64,000 bases of DNA from Labrys sedimenti (lineage in GTDB: Bacteria; Pseudomonadota; Alphaproteobacteria; Rhizobiales; Labraceae). Below, piece after piece: positions 51,626-60,213 of the stretch. The notes beneath the pieces are model-generated. The model was not told the DNA's origin. It saw only the letters and a list, made by a program, of their open reading frames with translations, and did no database searches. The DNA lies in assembly GCF_034424805.1 (NCBI RefSeq), contig NZ_JAXOUF010000017.1:42204-106203 (forward strand). The letters are read 5' to 3'. Every line of letters begins with the position of its first letter. Position 1 is the first letter of the stretch. A program made the position numbers and the translations under genes.

Positions 51626-52249
51626 ATGACCTCCTCCGCTCCCGTTCTTTCCGCTGGCTATTCCAACGTGCCGCCCGGCATGCTCGCCAATGTGGTCACC
51701 TGTCTCGAAATGCTGCAAAGGCCCAAGCCGAAGCCGGCAAAGCCGCTCGAACGGCCACTGACGCTGGAGCGGATCGAGAAACCCGATTTGAGCGACTACC
51801 GCGCCCTCTATCGAGCCGTCGGCGAGGACTGGCTGTGGTTTTCGCGGCTGATCATGCCGGACGCCGAACTCGCGGCGATTCTGGAGCATCCCGATGTCGA
51901 GGTCCATGTCCTCATGGCAGGCAAGCGGCGGCTTGGCCTGCTGGAGCTCGATTTTCGCCAGCAGGGGCAATGCGAGCTCGCCTTTTTCGGTCTGGTGGCG
52001 GAGGCGATCGGGCAAGGCGCCGGCCGCTTCCTGATGGACCAGGCCCTGGCCAAGGCCTGGGCCAGGCCGATCGAGCGGCTATGGGTGCATACCTGCACGT
52101 TCGACCACCCTGGCGCGCTTGCCTTCTACCGCCGCTCCGGCTTCGAGCCGTTCGCCTTCGAAGTGGAAGTCTGCGCCGATCCGCGCCTGAGCGGATGCCT
52201 GCCGCGCCAGGCCGCGGCCCACATACCGCTGGCGGACTTCAGCGCCTGA
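51626..52249 (+). CDS. GNAT-family N-acetyltransferase
   Basis: A 207-residue acetyltransferase with an N-terminal extension of about 45 residues. Core: VEVHVLMAGKRRLGLLELDFRQQGQCELAFFGLVAEAIGQGAGRFLMDQALAKAW (beta4 and acetyl-CoA loop Q-G-x-G-x), then HTCTFDHPGALAFYRRSGFEPF. It resembles the group of proteobacterial GNATs of unknown substrate. Convergent with the PQQ-type dehydrogenase gene, eight bases apart. Confidence 0.82.
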   Translation: MTSSAPVLSAGYSNVPPGMLANVVTCLEMLQRPKPKPAKPLERPLTLERIEKPDLSDYRALYRAVGEDWLWFSRLIMPDAELAAILEHPDVEVHVLMAGKRRLGLLELDFRQQGQCELAFFGLVAEAIGQGAGRFLMDQALAKAWARPIERLWVHTCTFDHPGALAFYRRSGFEPFAFEVEVCADPRLSGCLPRQAAAHIPLADFSA

Positions 52250-52256
52250 GCATTCG

Positions 52257-53402
52257 CTATTTCGCCGGCGTCAGGCGCAGCAGGCGCCCGTCCGAGGCGT
52301 CCTCGATCAGCCAGATTGCCCCGTCGCCATCGACGGCGACGTCGCGGATGCGGGCGCCCATCTCCCAGCGATCGGCCTGGCGCGCACCGTCCTTGCTATC
52401 GAAGGCGATGCGCACCAGGGCTTCCCCTCCGAGAGCGCCGATGAAGGCCGAGCCTCGCCATTGCGGAAACAGCTTGCCCGAATAGAAGGCCAGGCCGGCA
52501 GGGGCGATGATCGGGGTCCAGTAGATCACCGGGGCTTCGAATTCCGGGCGGGTCCGGTGACGAGGGATCGGCACACCGCTGTAATTGTCGCCGTTGGAGA
52601 CGATGGGCCAGCCATAATTCGCGCCCCGGCGGATCAGATTGAGTTCGTCGCCGCCGCGCGGGCCCATCTCGTTTTCCCACAAACCGCCGTCGGGGGCGAA
52701 AGCCAGGCCATAGGGATTGCGATGGCCCAGGCTCCAGATCTCGGCCTGCACGCCGCCCTTGGCCGCCATCGGATTGTCGGCGGGCGCCGTACCGTCGAGA
52801 TTGAGCCTGAGGATCTTGCCGCGGTTGGTGTCAGTGTTCTGGGCGGTCTCCGGCTCCATGCGATCGCCGGAGCTGAGGAAGAGGTGGCGCCCATCGGGGG
52901 CGAAGGCGATGATACCGCCCGGCTGGCCGCCGCCACCCTTTGGCGACGCGCGCCAGATCACGGCAACATCGCCGAGACCTGCTTTGCCGCCCGCCTCTTT
53001 CAGCCTGGCTCGTGCCAGGGCGAGTGTTCCGCCGCCGAAGCTTGGTTCGACATAGCTGAAATAGACCAGCCCGTCCCCGGCAAAACCCGGCGAGGCTGCA
53101 ATGTCGAGCAGGCCGTTCTGGCCGCCGGCCTGCACGCGCGGAACGCCGCTAACTGCAGACTTGGCACCGGCCGGGGTCACCAGGAACAGCTGCCCGCCCT
53201 TTTCGGTGACCAGCATGCGCCCGTCGGGCAGGAAGGCGATTGCCCAGGGCGTGTCGAAACGCGCGACGGTGGCGGCCCTGAAAGGGTGGGTCGTCGAGGC
53301 AGGGCTGTTCGCCGCGTTCACTTCGGCGCGGGCCAGGCCGGGAGGGGCCGCTGCGCTCCCGATGATTGCGGCAGTCAGAGCGATTCGGACGGCATTTCGC
53401 AT
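52257..53402 (-). CDS. PQQ-dependent aldose sugar dehydrogenase-like protein
   Basis: Periplasmic beta-propeller of 381 residues with a signal peptide (about 1-27, ending GLARA). DTPWAIAFLPDGRMLVTEKGGQLFLV starts the propeller, SLGHRNPYGLAFAPDGGLWENEMGPRGGDELNLI is the family signature, and ANYGWPIVSNGDNYSG follows. It belongs to the soluble glucose/YliI-type quinoprotein group that oxidises aldoses. No PQQ synthesis genes are in the window. Downstream of a small membrane protein gene by 57 bp on the same strand; likely one operon behind the palindrome at 54000. Confidence 0.9.
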   Translation of the reverse strand: MRNAVRIALTAAIIGSAAAPPGLARAEVNAANSPASTTHPFRAATVARFDTPWAIAFLPDGRMLVTEKGGQLFLVTPAGAKSAVSGVPRVQAGGQNGLLDIAASPGFAGDGLVYFSYVEPSFGGGTLALARARLKEAGGKAGLGDVAVIWRASPKGGGGQPGGIIAFAPDGRHLFLSSGDRMEPETAQNTDTNRGKILRLNLDGTAPADNPMAAKGGVQAEIWSLGHRNPYGLAFAPDGGLWENEMGPRGGDELNLIRRGANYGWPIVSNGDNYSGVPIPRHRTRPEFEAPVIYWTPIIAPAGLAFYSGKLFPQWRGSAFIGALGGEALVRIAFDSKDGARQADRWEMGARIRDVAVDGDGAIWLIEDASDGRLLRLTPAK

Positions 53403-53459
53403 CGATGAGTCCCCCACCGGCCCGCGCAACCCACCGGCCCGGACCCGGATGCATCAATC

Positions 53460-53975
53460 TCAGCCGATTGCGTCCTTCCAATGGCCGGACGAGGTTGGCC
53501 GTCCGCGGCGCTGAGGACAGATGTTGCCCTTGCGCAGGATGGCCTCGGCGCAGCGCAGATTGATCCAGGTTGCGGTCAGGAAGATCACGGCGAAGATCAG
53601 GCTCTGGGGCGACAGATCGATCATGGCCATGCCGCGCCGTGCCAGCTGGATGACGAAGGTCGCCGCAACCAGGGCCGAAAAGCCGGCGCCGATCGCGCTG
53701 AAGGCGAGACGCGGCAATGGCCAGACAGTCGACGAACGCCGGCGTTCCCAAAGGAGAAGCCCGAAATTGGCCAGTGGCCCCACCAGAAACACCGCCACGA
53801 TCGGGCCGAAGAGGAGCAGGATCCACTCGAAATTGCACAGGAGCTCGCGGCAGGGCAGGCTGTCGATATAGAGATAGACACCCCAGTAGAGCAAGGCGAG
53901 CGTGCCGCTCGCCAGCGCATAGGCCAGCAATCCGTTGGAGAAAGCCTTGGTCTGTGACGGCGTAGGAGAGGTCAT
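53460..53975 (-). CDS. Small integral membrane protein
   Basis: A 171-residue protein with four hydrophobic segments: about 15-38, 48-75, 88-112 and 122-142. Family not recognised. Two Cys residues (CRELLC) lie in the first extracytoplasmic loop and another (CAEAILRKGNIC) near the C-terminus. It is upstream of the sugar dehydrogenase on the same strand, and might anchor it or serve as its quinone-linked partner, though this is inferred only from position. Its start is 25 bp from the large palindrome at 54000-54041. Confidence 0.75.
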   Translation of the reverse strand: MTSPTPSQTKAFSNGLLAYALASGTLALLYWGVYLYIDSLPCRELLCNFEWILLLFGPIVAVFLVGPLANFGLLLWERRRSSTVWPLPRLAFSAIGAGFSALVAATFVIQLARRGMAMIDLSPQSLIFAVIFLTATWINLRCAEAILRKGNICPQRRGRPTSSGHWKDAIG

Positions 53976-53999
53976 GGTCCTGTCCTGCTGGCTTGCTCG

Positions 54000-54041
54000 A
54001 GATCATTTAAGTTAGTGAACGAACGCTAACTTAAATGATCT
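54000..54041. promoter_or_regulatory. 42-bp palindrome, candidate operator (TetR-type)
   Basis: AGATCATTTAAGTTAG (54000-54015), ten-base centre, and its exact reverse complement (54026-54041). Pairing extends inward by one more base pair of two. Sited 25 bp before the membrane protein gene, over its likely promoter. The inner TTAG-TGAACGAACG-CTAA resembles TetR-family operators. No TetR gene is in the window. Confidence 0.7.
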
Positions 54042-54180
54042 GACGGTTGGCGTCAACCGCATTCGCATCTTATCGAAGGCGATGTGGGAGGGGCGTGCGA
54101 TCGGACACCGGGCATCGCGGGAGGAGAGGCCGTCATCGAGCAGGTTGCGCCCGCCGCGGCAGGGTGGGGAAGCGGCAATT

Positions 54181-54435
54181 CTACTCGGGTACCGTGAAAA
54201 TCCCGCCATTGGCCCAGGCGCTGCGGCGGATGTCTTCTTCACGGGCCGGCTCGGCGTCGTCGCCGTCCAGCAGCGTAAGAAAGCCGTCCCCGGCTGCCAG
54301 CCTGTCCGGCGACAGATAGCCCCATTCGCATTCCTCGCAATGGCCATAGACAATGCCTGTTTTGACACTTCGATAGAGGAGGAGCCGGCCCTGGCGGCAA
54401 TTGGAGCAGAGGCCGACATGAAAGTGGCCGGTCAT
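54181..54435 (-). CDS. Zinc-ribbon small protein
   Basis: An 84-residue protein with two CxxC pairs: Cys10/Cys13 (LCSNCRQG) and Cys33/Cys36 (GHCEECEWGY), which would bind one zinc. The C-terminal half is acidic, LLDGDDAEPAREEDIRRSAW. Function unknown. Its ATG overlaps the stop of the VOC gene by four bases, so the two are coupled. A 200-bp gap with the palindrome separates its end from the membrane protein gene. Confidence 0.75.
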   Translation of the reverse strand: MTGHFHVGLCSNCRQGRLLLYRSVKTGIVYGHCEECEWGYLSPDRLAAGDGFLTLLDGDDAEPAREEDIRRSAWANGGIFTVPE

Positions 54436-54839
54436 ATCTGCGGGCTCGGCCGGGTCAACTGCAGCAGGTCCCAGAGATTGCCGTACAGGTCCTCGAACAC
54501 CGCCACCGTGCCATAGGCCTCTACCCGCGGCTCCTCGTGAAATTGCACGCCGCGCGCAAGATAGAGGCGATGGTCGCGCCAGAAATCGTCTGTGTTGAGG
54601 AACAGGAAGACGCGCCCGCCCGTCTGATTGCCGATTGCCGCCGCCTGGGCGGGGGAAGCGGCCTTGGCGAGAAGCAGGCGGGTTGGGCCGGTGCCGGGTG
54701 GCGCAACCAGCAGCCAGCGCTTGCCATCGCCGAGGTCGCTGTCCTCCACCACGTCGAAACCTAGCTTGCCGACATACCAGTCTTTGGCCTCGTCATAGTC
54801 GCGGACGACCAGTGTGATTGCACCCAGATGCTGCGGCAT
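54432..54839 (-). CDS. VOC-family (glyoxalase/bleomycin resistance-like) protein
   Basis: A 135-residue metal-dependent fold protein. Two beta-alpha-beta-beta-beta repeats: LGAITLVVRDYDEAKDWYVGKLGFDVVED near the start and FLNTDDFWRDHRLYLARGVQF with AVFEDLYGNLWDLLQ at the end. Possible metal ligands are His4, an E in the second half and Glu in FEDLYG. Reaction unknown. ATG 54839 has GGGAG upstream. Operon with the zinc-ribbon gene; divergent from the bestrophin gene. Confidence 0.88.
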   Translation of the reverse strand: MPQHLGAITLVVRDYDEAKDWYVGKLGFDVVEDSDLGDGKRWLLVAPPGTGPTRLLLAKAASPAQAAAIGNQTGGRVFLFLNTDDFWRDHRLYLARGVQFHEEPRVEAYGTVAVFEDLYGNLWDLLQLTRPSPQI

Positions 54840-55011
54840 CGTTTCTCCCTGTTTCGAAGTGCCGGCCGGGGCGGTCGCAAGCCCAGCCACCCGAGCGCGA
54901 CAATACGGCATCCAGATAGGGCCGCGAGAAAATTCACGCCGCCTTCGCGGTGTGGCACAAGCGGGCCTGCGTGCCACATGCCACCCCAAGCCCCAACCGG
55001 ATCCCGCTTTT

Positions 55012-55926
55012 ATGATTGTTCGCAAAAACCCGCAGGCATGGGAGCTCTTTTTCATCATGCGCGGCTCCATCGTACCGCAGATCTGGCCGCAAATGCTGGT
55101 GGTGGTACTGATCTCGGTTGCGGTGACGCTGCTGGAGACACGCGGCTTCATCCATGTGCCGCCGATCGCCGCCTTGCCCTTCTCCCTGATCGGCGTGGCG
55201 CTGTCGATCTTCTCGGCCTTTCGGAATACGGCGAGCTATGACCGCTGGTGGGAGGCGCGCAAGATCCTGGGGGCTCTGGTGATCGATGCCAGGGGATTGT
55301 CGCGTCAGGCCCTTGCCTATCTTGCCGCCGAGCCGGAGGTAGCGCGGCGGCTGGCGCTTCTTGGCATCGCCTTTTGCGATCTGGTCCGCTGCCATCTGCG
55401 AGACGAGGAGCCGGACGAGGCAGCGCTACGCCATCTCGATGCGGCCGATCGCGCTGCCGTCACCGCAAGCCGGCACGGGCCGAATCGCCTGCTGCTGCAG
55501 ATGAGCCGCCTGGTCGCCGAAGCCCTCGACAAGGCACGGATCTCGGCGCAGATGGCGCAGATTCTCGAGGAAAGAATCTCGGGGCTTTCGGCCGATCTCA
55601 CCGCCGCCGAGCGCATCAAGCAGACCCCATTGCCCTTTGCTTATTCGCTGCTGCTGCACCGCACGGTCTATCTGTTCTGCTTCCTGCTGCCCTTCGGGCT
55701 TGCCGACAGCATGGGCCTGTGGACGCCGGTGATCGCGGCCATCGTAACCTATACCTTCTTCGGTCTCGACGTGCTCGGCGACGAATTGGTGGCGCCCTTT
55801 GGTGCGACTCCGAACAGCTTGCCTGTCATGGCGATCTGCCGGACCATCGAGATCAATATTCTGGAGAATCTCGGCGAGACCGACCTGCCCAAGGCACCCA
55901 CGCCCGTCGATTTCGTGCTGAGCTGA
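55012..55926 (+). CDS. Bestrophin-family ion channel (UPF0187)
   Basis: A 304-residue membrane protein with four hydrophobic segments, two near the N-terminus (about 20-72) and two near 215-255. Family features are IFSAFRNTASYDRWWEARKILGALV and the C-terminal GDELVAPFGATPNSLPVMAICRTIEINILENLGE. Bacterial bestrophins form pentameric channels for cations or chloride. ATG 55012 fits the family start; the ribosome site is weak. Convergent with the UPF0104 gene, 20 bp apart. Confidence 0.9.
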   Translation: MIVRKNPQAWELFFIMRGSIVPQIWPQMLVVVLISVAVTLLETRGFIHVPPIAALPFSLIGVALSIFSAFRNTASYDRWWEARKILGALVIDARGLSRQALAYLAAEPEVARRLALLGIAFCDLVRCHLRDEEPDEAALRHLDAADRAAVTASRHGPNRLLLQMSRLVAEALDKARISAQMAQILEERISGLSADLTAAERIKQTPLPFAYSLLLHRTVYLFCFLLPFGLADSMGLWTPVIAAIVTYTFFGLDVLGDELVAPFGATPNSLPVMAICRTIEINILENLGETDLPKAPTPVDFVLS

Positions 55927-55945
55927 AGATCGGGGCCGGCCGGGC

Positions 55946-57004
55946 TTACGAATGCTGCGGCGGGTCCTGGCGCACGGTTTCGAGCTTGATCGCCGGCTGG
56001 GCGTCCTTGCCTTCGACTGGCTTGCCACCGACGACGGAGCCGAGCAGGCCTCCAAGGGACTGGCGCTCGGTGTAGAGCACGATGACGCAGGAAATCGCCA
56101 GCGGGATGAGCAGATAGAGCAGGCGGAACATCAGGAGAGCCGCGATGATCTCGGCCTTGGACTGAATCACCGCAGGATCGCTCGGATTGGCGCCGGCCGG
56201 CAGCATGATCAGCAGGAAGACAGCTTCGAACACGCCGACGCCACCTGGGGCGTTGGAAATCAGGCCGGCGCAGAAGGACGCCAGGAACATGCCCAGCACC
56301 ACGAAGAAACCCGGGTTGAGGGCGTCGGGCAGGGCGAAATAGATGATGCCGGCGGCGCCGACGATTTCGATCGGAGCGGCGAAGAGCTGCCGGAAGGCGA
56401 TGGTCGGCTTGGGATAGGCAATCTGCAGCGAACGGATGCGCAGGGGCTTGAGATGCAGGATCGCACCGGCCTGGTAGAGCAGCACGAAGGCGAGCATGGC
56501 CAGGCCCAGCATGAAGGCGGCGCTGGGCGGGAAATGGAACAGGCGCGAGAGCAGCTCCGGCTCACCCACCAGCACGATGCCGCCGAGGAACACGGCGCCA
56601 TAGGCGAAGGTGAAGGCGCAGAAGGCCGTGACGACGGCGACCTCGGCTGCATTCAGCCCCATCCTGGAATAGGCCCGGTAACGCACCAGGCCGGAGGAGA
56701 GCACGGAGACGCCGATATTGTGGCCGAGCGCATAGGCCACGAAGGAGACGACCGAGACCACGGGCCAGGACAGCTTCTTGCCGACATGCATCAAGGCGAT
56801 GCGGTCGTACCAGGCCAGGGCGGCATAGGCGAGCGTGGTGGAGGCGAACGCCAGCAGGATCATCAGGGGGCCGCGATCGACCACGGCCTGCCAGACCTGG
56901 CCGACTTCGACGCCCTTGAGCTCCTTGGACAGGAGATAGACCGAGAATACGACGGCGGCGAGCCCGATGACCGGCCAAACATATTCGAGCTTGTTCTTCA
57001 TCAT
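55946..57004 (-). CDS. UPF0104 / lysylphosphatidylglycerol synthase-TM family protein
   Basis: Membrane protein of 352 residues with about eight segments. YDRIALMHVGKKLSW, then GHNIGVSVLSSGLVRYRAYSRMGL and ISNAPGGVGVFEAVFLLIMLP are hallmarks of the YbhN/UPF0104 family, which is the flippase-like half of MprF proteins but lacks the synthase half. It may move a lipid across the membrane. Start uncertain: ATG 57004, 57001 or 57043, none with a good ribosome site. A GC-rich tail of about 30 residues is soluble. Confidence 0.82.
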   Translation of the reverse strand: MMKNKLEYVWPVIGLAAVVFSVYLLSKELKGVEVGQVWQAVVDRGPLMILLAFASTTLAYAALAWYDRIALMHVGKKLSWPVVSVVSFVAYALGHNIGVSVLSSGLVRYRAYSRMGLNAAEVAVVTAFCAFTFAYGAVFLGGIVLVGEPELLSRLFHFPPSAAFMLGLAMLAFVLLYQAGAILHLKPLRIRSLQIAYPKPTIAFRQLFAAPIEIVGAAGIIYFALPDALNPGFFVVLGMFLASFCAGLISNAPGGVGVFEAVFLLIMLPAGANPSDPAVIQSKAEIIAALLMFRLLYLLIPLAISCVIVLYTERQSLGGLLGSVVGGKPVEGKDAQPAIKLETVRQDPPQHS

Positions 57005-57270
57005 GTCCGTCTGGGTAAGGGTTCGAACCGGTTGCCGAAACATGTCGCCACACCGTGTCCAGGTAAAACCATAAACAACGGGATCGTGTCGAACACAAGA
57101 CAACCGGATGATGAGCGTCGCAGAACGGTCACGCCGGAGACAGTCCTACTTTTAACGCAACTAACATGTATTTCCTTTTGAGGCGCGTTAACTCGCTGTA
57201 ATTCATGCGTTGTCGGCACGGCGCTGCGAAGCTAGCATCCGATCAAATCGTTTTCCGCGCGGACTGTTCC

Positions 57271-58512
57271 ATGCTTGCACCACCGCCTTTCATGCTGACG
57301 ACCGGGCCGGTGACGGCCTATCCGGCCGTGCTCAACGCCATGGCCCGGCCTGCCGTCTATGATGGACACCCTGATTTCCAGCAGTTCTACCGGGCGGTGG
57401 TGGGCAAGCTGCAGGCCGCCTTGCGCCTTTCGAACCTGCCCCTGATCCTGCAAGGGGATGCACTGCTGGGGCTCGAAGCCGCTGCCGCCTCGCTGATCGG
57501 CCGCAAGGACGTCGTGCTCAATCTCGTCTCAGGCGTCTATGGCAAGGGCTATGCCGGCTGGGCCCGCCGTTATGCCGGTGAGGTGATCGAACTCACCGTA
57601 CCGTTCGACGAAGCGATCGATCCGGAAAGAGTGCGCGAGGCGCTGGCGGCGCGCCCCGATATTTCGATCATCACTGTCTGCCATCACGATACGCCCTCGG
57701 GTACGCTCAATCCCCTGGCCGAGATCGGACGCCTTGGCCGCGCACACGGCGCCCATGTCATCGCCGATGCCGTTTCCTCCTTCGGCAGCCTGGACGTGCA
57801 CCCGCAAGAGGCCGCGATCGACATCTTCGTGACCTCCGCCGCCAAATGCCTGGGGGCCACGCCGGGCCTGAGCCTCCTTGCCGTCAGCGACAGGGCCTGG
57901 GAAAGAATCAAGGCCAACCCGGATGCGCCGCGGGCCTCCTTCCTGTCGCTGCTCGACTGGGAGCTGGCGGCCGAGGCCGGGCGGGCGTTTCCGGTCACGC
58001 CTTCGCTCGCGGAGATCAGTGGCCTCGATGCGGCGCTCGACCTCTATCTCCAGGAAGGGCCCGAACGGATCTGGGCCCGCCATGCCCGCACGGCGGCAGC
58101 CGCGCGGGCGGGGCTGAAGGCGCTGGGCCTGAAGCTATGGCCGGCACGCGAGGCAATCGCCGCACCCTCGGCCACGGTTTTCCGCCTGCCGGAGGACATT
58201 ACGGATATCCGCCTGCGCGATACGCTGCTGGAACGCTATGGCGTGATGCTCTCGCTCGGCCGCGGCGAGACGGCGGGCAGAGTGCTGCGCATCGGCCATA
58301 TGGGGCCGGCAGCCGAACCGATGCTGGCCGTGACGGCGGTGGCGGCGTTGGGCGGAGCGCTCAACCAGCTCGGTCGGCAGGTCGATGCGGGCACCGGGGT
58401 CAATGCCGCGCTTGCCATTCTCAGCCAAGCGTCATCCAATCACGCTGATTCGAAAGGCTCCTCCCGGGAGGTTGCACATGCCGATCCTGCCAATTCTGTC
58501 GACCCTGCTTGA
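57271..58512 (+). CDS. Class V aminotransferase, pyridoxamine-pyruvate transaminase-like
   Basis: PLP-fold enzyme of 413 residues. Segments TTGPVTAYPAVL, LVSGVYGKGY, CHHDTPSGTLNP, ADAVSSFG and SLGRGETAGRVLRIGHMGP follow Mesorhizobium loti PPAT closely, as I recall that sequence. Lys192 in TSAAKCLGATPG corresponds to the lysine that forms the aldimine. PPAT transfers the amino group of pyridoxamine to pyruvate in vitamin B6 breakdown. The last 35 bases overlap the start of the transporter binding-protein gene, linking it to a dipeptide-type ABC importer. An alanine-glyoxylate-type activity on another amine is the main alternative. ATG 57271 or 57292 could be the start. Confidence 0.78.
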   Translation: MLAPPPFMLTTGPVTAYPAVLNAMARPAVYDGHPDFQQFYRAVVGKLQAALRLSNLPLILQGDALLGLEAAAASLIGRKDVVLNLVSGVYGKGYAGWARRYAGEVIELTVPFDEAIDPERVREALAARPDISIITVCHHDTPSGTLNPLAEIGRLGRAHGAHVIADAVSSFGSLDVHPQEAAIDIFVTSAAKCLGATPGLSLLAVSDRAWERIKANPDAPRASFLSLLDWELAAEAGRAFPVTPSLAEISGLDAALDLYLQEGPERIWARHARTAAAARAGLKALGLKLWPAREAIAAPSATVFRLPEDITDIRLRDTLLERYGVMLSLGRGETAGRVLRIGHMGPAAEPMLAVTAVAALGGALNQLGRQVDAGTGVNAALAILSQASSNHADSKGSSREVAHADPANSVDPA

Positions 58513-60109
58513 TCGCCGCTCGTTCCTGCTCGCCAGTGCCGGGACGGCCTTGGTGCTCGGGCTGCCGCACCGCGTCCGGGCCAGCGAGGTTCCGGCCGGC
58601 CGCCTGACCGTTGCCGCCGATTCCGAGCCGACCAATCTCAATCCCGCCATCGTTGCCTCGAACGGCGTGTTCTTCGTCGCCAGCAAGGTGATCGAGCCTT
58701 TGGCCGAGGCCGATTACAACGGCCCGGACGGATTGGTGCCGAAGCTTGCCTTGTCCTGGGAAGGAGCGGCAGACGGCAAGGCCGTCACCTTCAAGCTGCG
58801 TCCCGACGTGAAATGGCATGACGGCAAGCCGTTCACCTCGGCCGATGTCGCCTTCTCGGCCCTGGAAGTGTGGAAGAAGCTGCAGAATCTCGGCCGCGTC
58901 GTGTTCAAGGACCTCGAAAGCGTCGATACGCCCGATCCCCTGACGGCGATATTGCGTTTCTCGGCGCCGACACCGTTCCAGCTCATCCGCAACTGCCTGC
59001 CGGCCCTGACCTCGGTGCTGCCAAAGCACGTATTTGCCGGCACCGACATCATGAAGAACCCGGCGAATGAGAAGCTCATCGGTACCGGGCCGTTCAAATT
59101 CGTCGAGCACAAGCCGGGCGAATATTATCTGCTCAAGCGCAACGAAAACTATTGGAGCCAGGGTCAGCCGCATTTCAACGAGATCCTGTTCAAGGTGCTG
59201 TCCGATCGCCAGTCAGCCGGTGCGGCGCTCGAGGCGGGCGAGATCCAGCTTGCCGCTTTCTCGGCCGTGCCGCTGGCCGATCTCGACCGCATCTCGAAGG
59301 TGCCGGGCCTCAAGGTCTATTCCACGGGCTATGAGGCACTCACCTATCAGATGATCATCGAGATCAACCATACCCGCAAGGAACTGGCGGATCTGCGCGT
59401 GCGCCAGGCCATTGCCCATGCCATCGACAAGGGCTTCGTGGTGCAGGCGATCTTTCGCGGCTATGCGACGGCAGCCACCGGTCCCGTGCCGCAGACCGAC
59501 AAGACCTTCTACAATCCGGATGTCGAGCGTTACGAATTCGACCCGGCCAAGGCCGAGACCCTGCTCGACGAAGCCGGCTACAAGAAGGGCGCGGATGGCA
59601 TCCGCTTCCATATTAAGCTGTTGCCGGCGCCCTTCTTCAACGAAACCGTGCAGTTCGGCGCCTATCTCCGGCAAGCCTTGGCCAAGATCGGCATCGATGC
59701 GGAGATCGTCTCCAACGACTCGCCGGCGCATCTGAAGGCCGTCTACACCGATCATGCTTTCGACCTGGCCGTGGGCACGCCGGTCTACCGGTCCGATCCG
59801 GCGATTTCCACCACCATCCTGTTCCAGAGCGGCATACCGGCGGGCGTGCCGTTCTCGAACCAGTATGGCTACGCCAACCCCAAGACCGATGCGCTGATCG
59901 CGGCGGCCGCGATCGAGATCGATCCCGAAAAACGGGCCGAGCTCTACAAGCAGTTCCAGAAGCTGGTGGTGGACGACCTCGCGCTCATCAACGTGGCCGA
60001 GTTCTCCTTCATCACTGTGGCCAGCGAGAATTTGCAGAACGTCTCCAACAATCCGCGTTGGGCGGTGTCGTCCTGGGCGGATACCGCCCTGCCGGAGATG
60101 GCGCCGTGA
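58478..60109 (+). CDS. ABC transporter substrate-binding protein, dipeptide/nickel family (DppA-like)
   Basis: SBP_bac_5 binding protein of 543 residues. The N-terminus LLDRRSFLLASAGTALVLGL carries a twin-arginine motif (RRSFL), so export through Tat is likely. LKPDVKWHDGKPFTSADVAFS-type sequence and GTGPFKFVEHKPGEYYLLKRNENYW are family blocks. ATG 58478 has GGGAGG six bases upstream and lies inside the 3' end of the aminotransferase gene. Ligand unknown; the family binds peptides, nickel chelates, opines and amino-sugar compounds. Confidence 0.9.
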   Translation: MPILPILSTLLDRRSFLLASAGTALVLGLPHRVRASEVPAGRLTVAADSEPTNLNPAIVASNGVFFVASKVIEPLAEADYNGPDGLVPKLALSWEGAADGKAVTFKLRPDVKWHDGKPFTSADVAFSALEVWKKLQNLGRVVFKDLESVDTPDPLTAILRFSAPTPFQLIRNCLPALTSVLPKHVFAGTDIMKNPANEKLIGTGPFKFVEHKPGEYYLLKRNENYWSQGQPHFNEILFKVLSDRQSAGAALEAGEIQLAAFSAVPLADLDRISKVPGLKVYSTGYEALTYQMIIEINHTRKELADLRVRQAIAHAIDKGFVVQAIFRGYATAATGPVPQTDKTFYNPDVERYEFDPAKAETLLDEAGYKKGADGIRFHIKLLPAPFFNETVQFGAYLRQALAKIGIDAEIVSNDSPAHLKAVYTDHAFDLAVGTPVYRSDPAISTTILFQSGIPAGVPFSNQYGYANPKTDALIAAAAIEIDPEKRAELYKQFQKLVVDDLALINVAEFSFITVASENLQNVSNNPRWAVSSWADTALPEMAP

Positions 60110-60115
60110 TATCGT

Positions 60116-60204
60116 TTCCGGGTGTGCGGACGTCTCGTCCGCTCTTGGAAGCGCCACGTTCCCGGGAGACCAAGAGGCGGACGAGACGTCCGCGCATCCT
60201 GGAA
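60116..60204. repeat. REP-like intergenic hairpin, copy C
   Basis: Arms 60116-60148 and 60170-60204 pair with small bulges around a 21-base loop; the core GCGGACGTCTCGTCCGC is an almost exact match in both arms. It fills the 104-bp gap between the binding-protein and permease genes of the same operon. Read in reverse it shares CTTCCAAGAGCGGACGAG with copy B. Confidence 0.82.
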
Positions 60205-60213
60205 TAATCGCCC

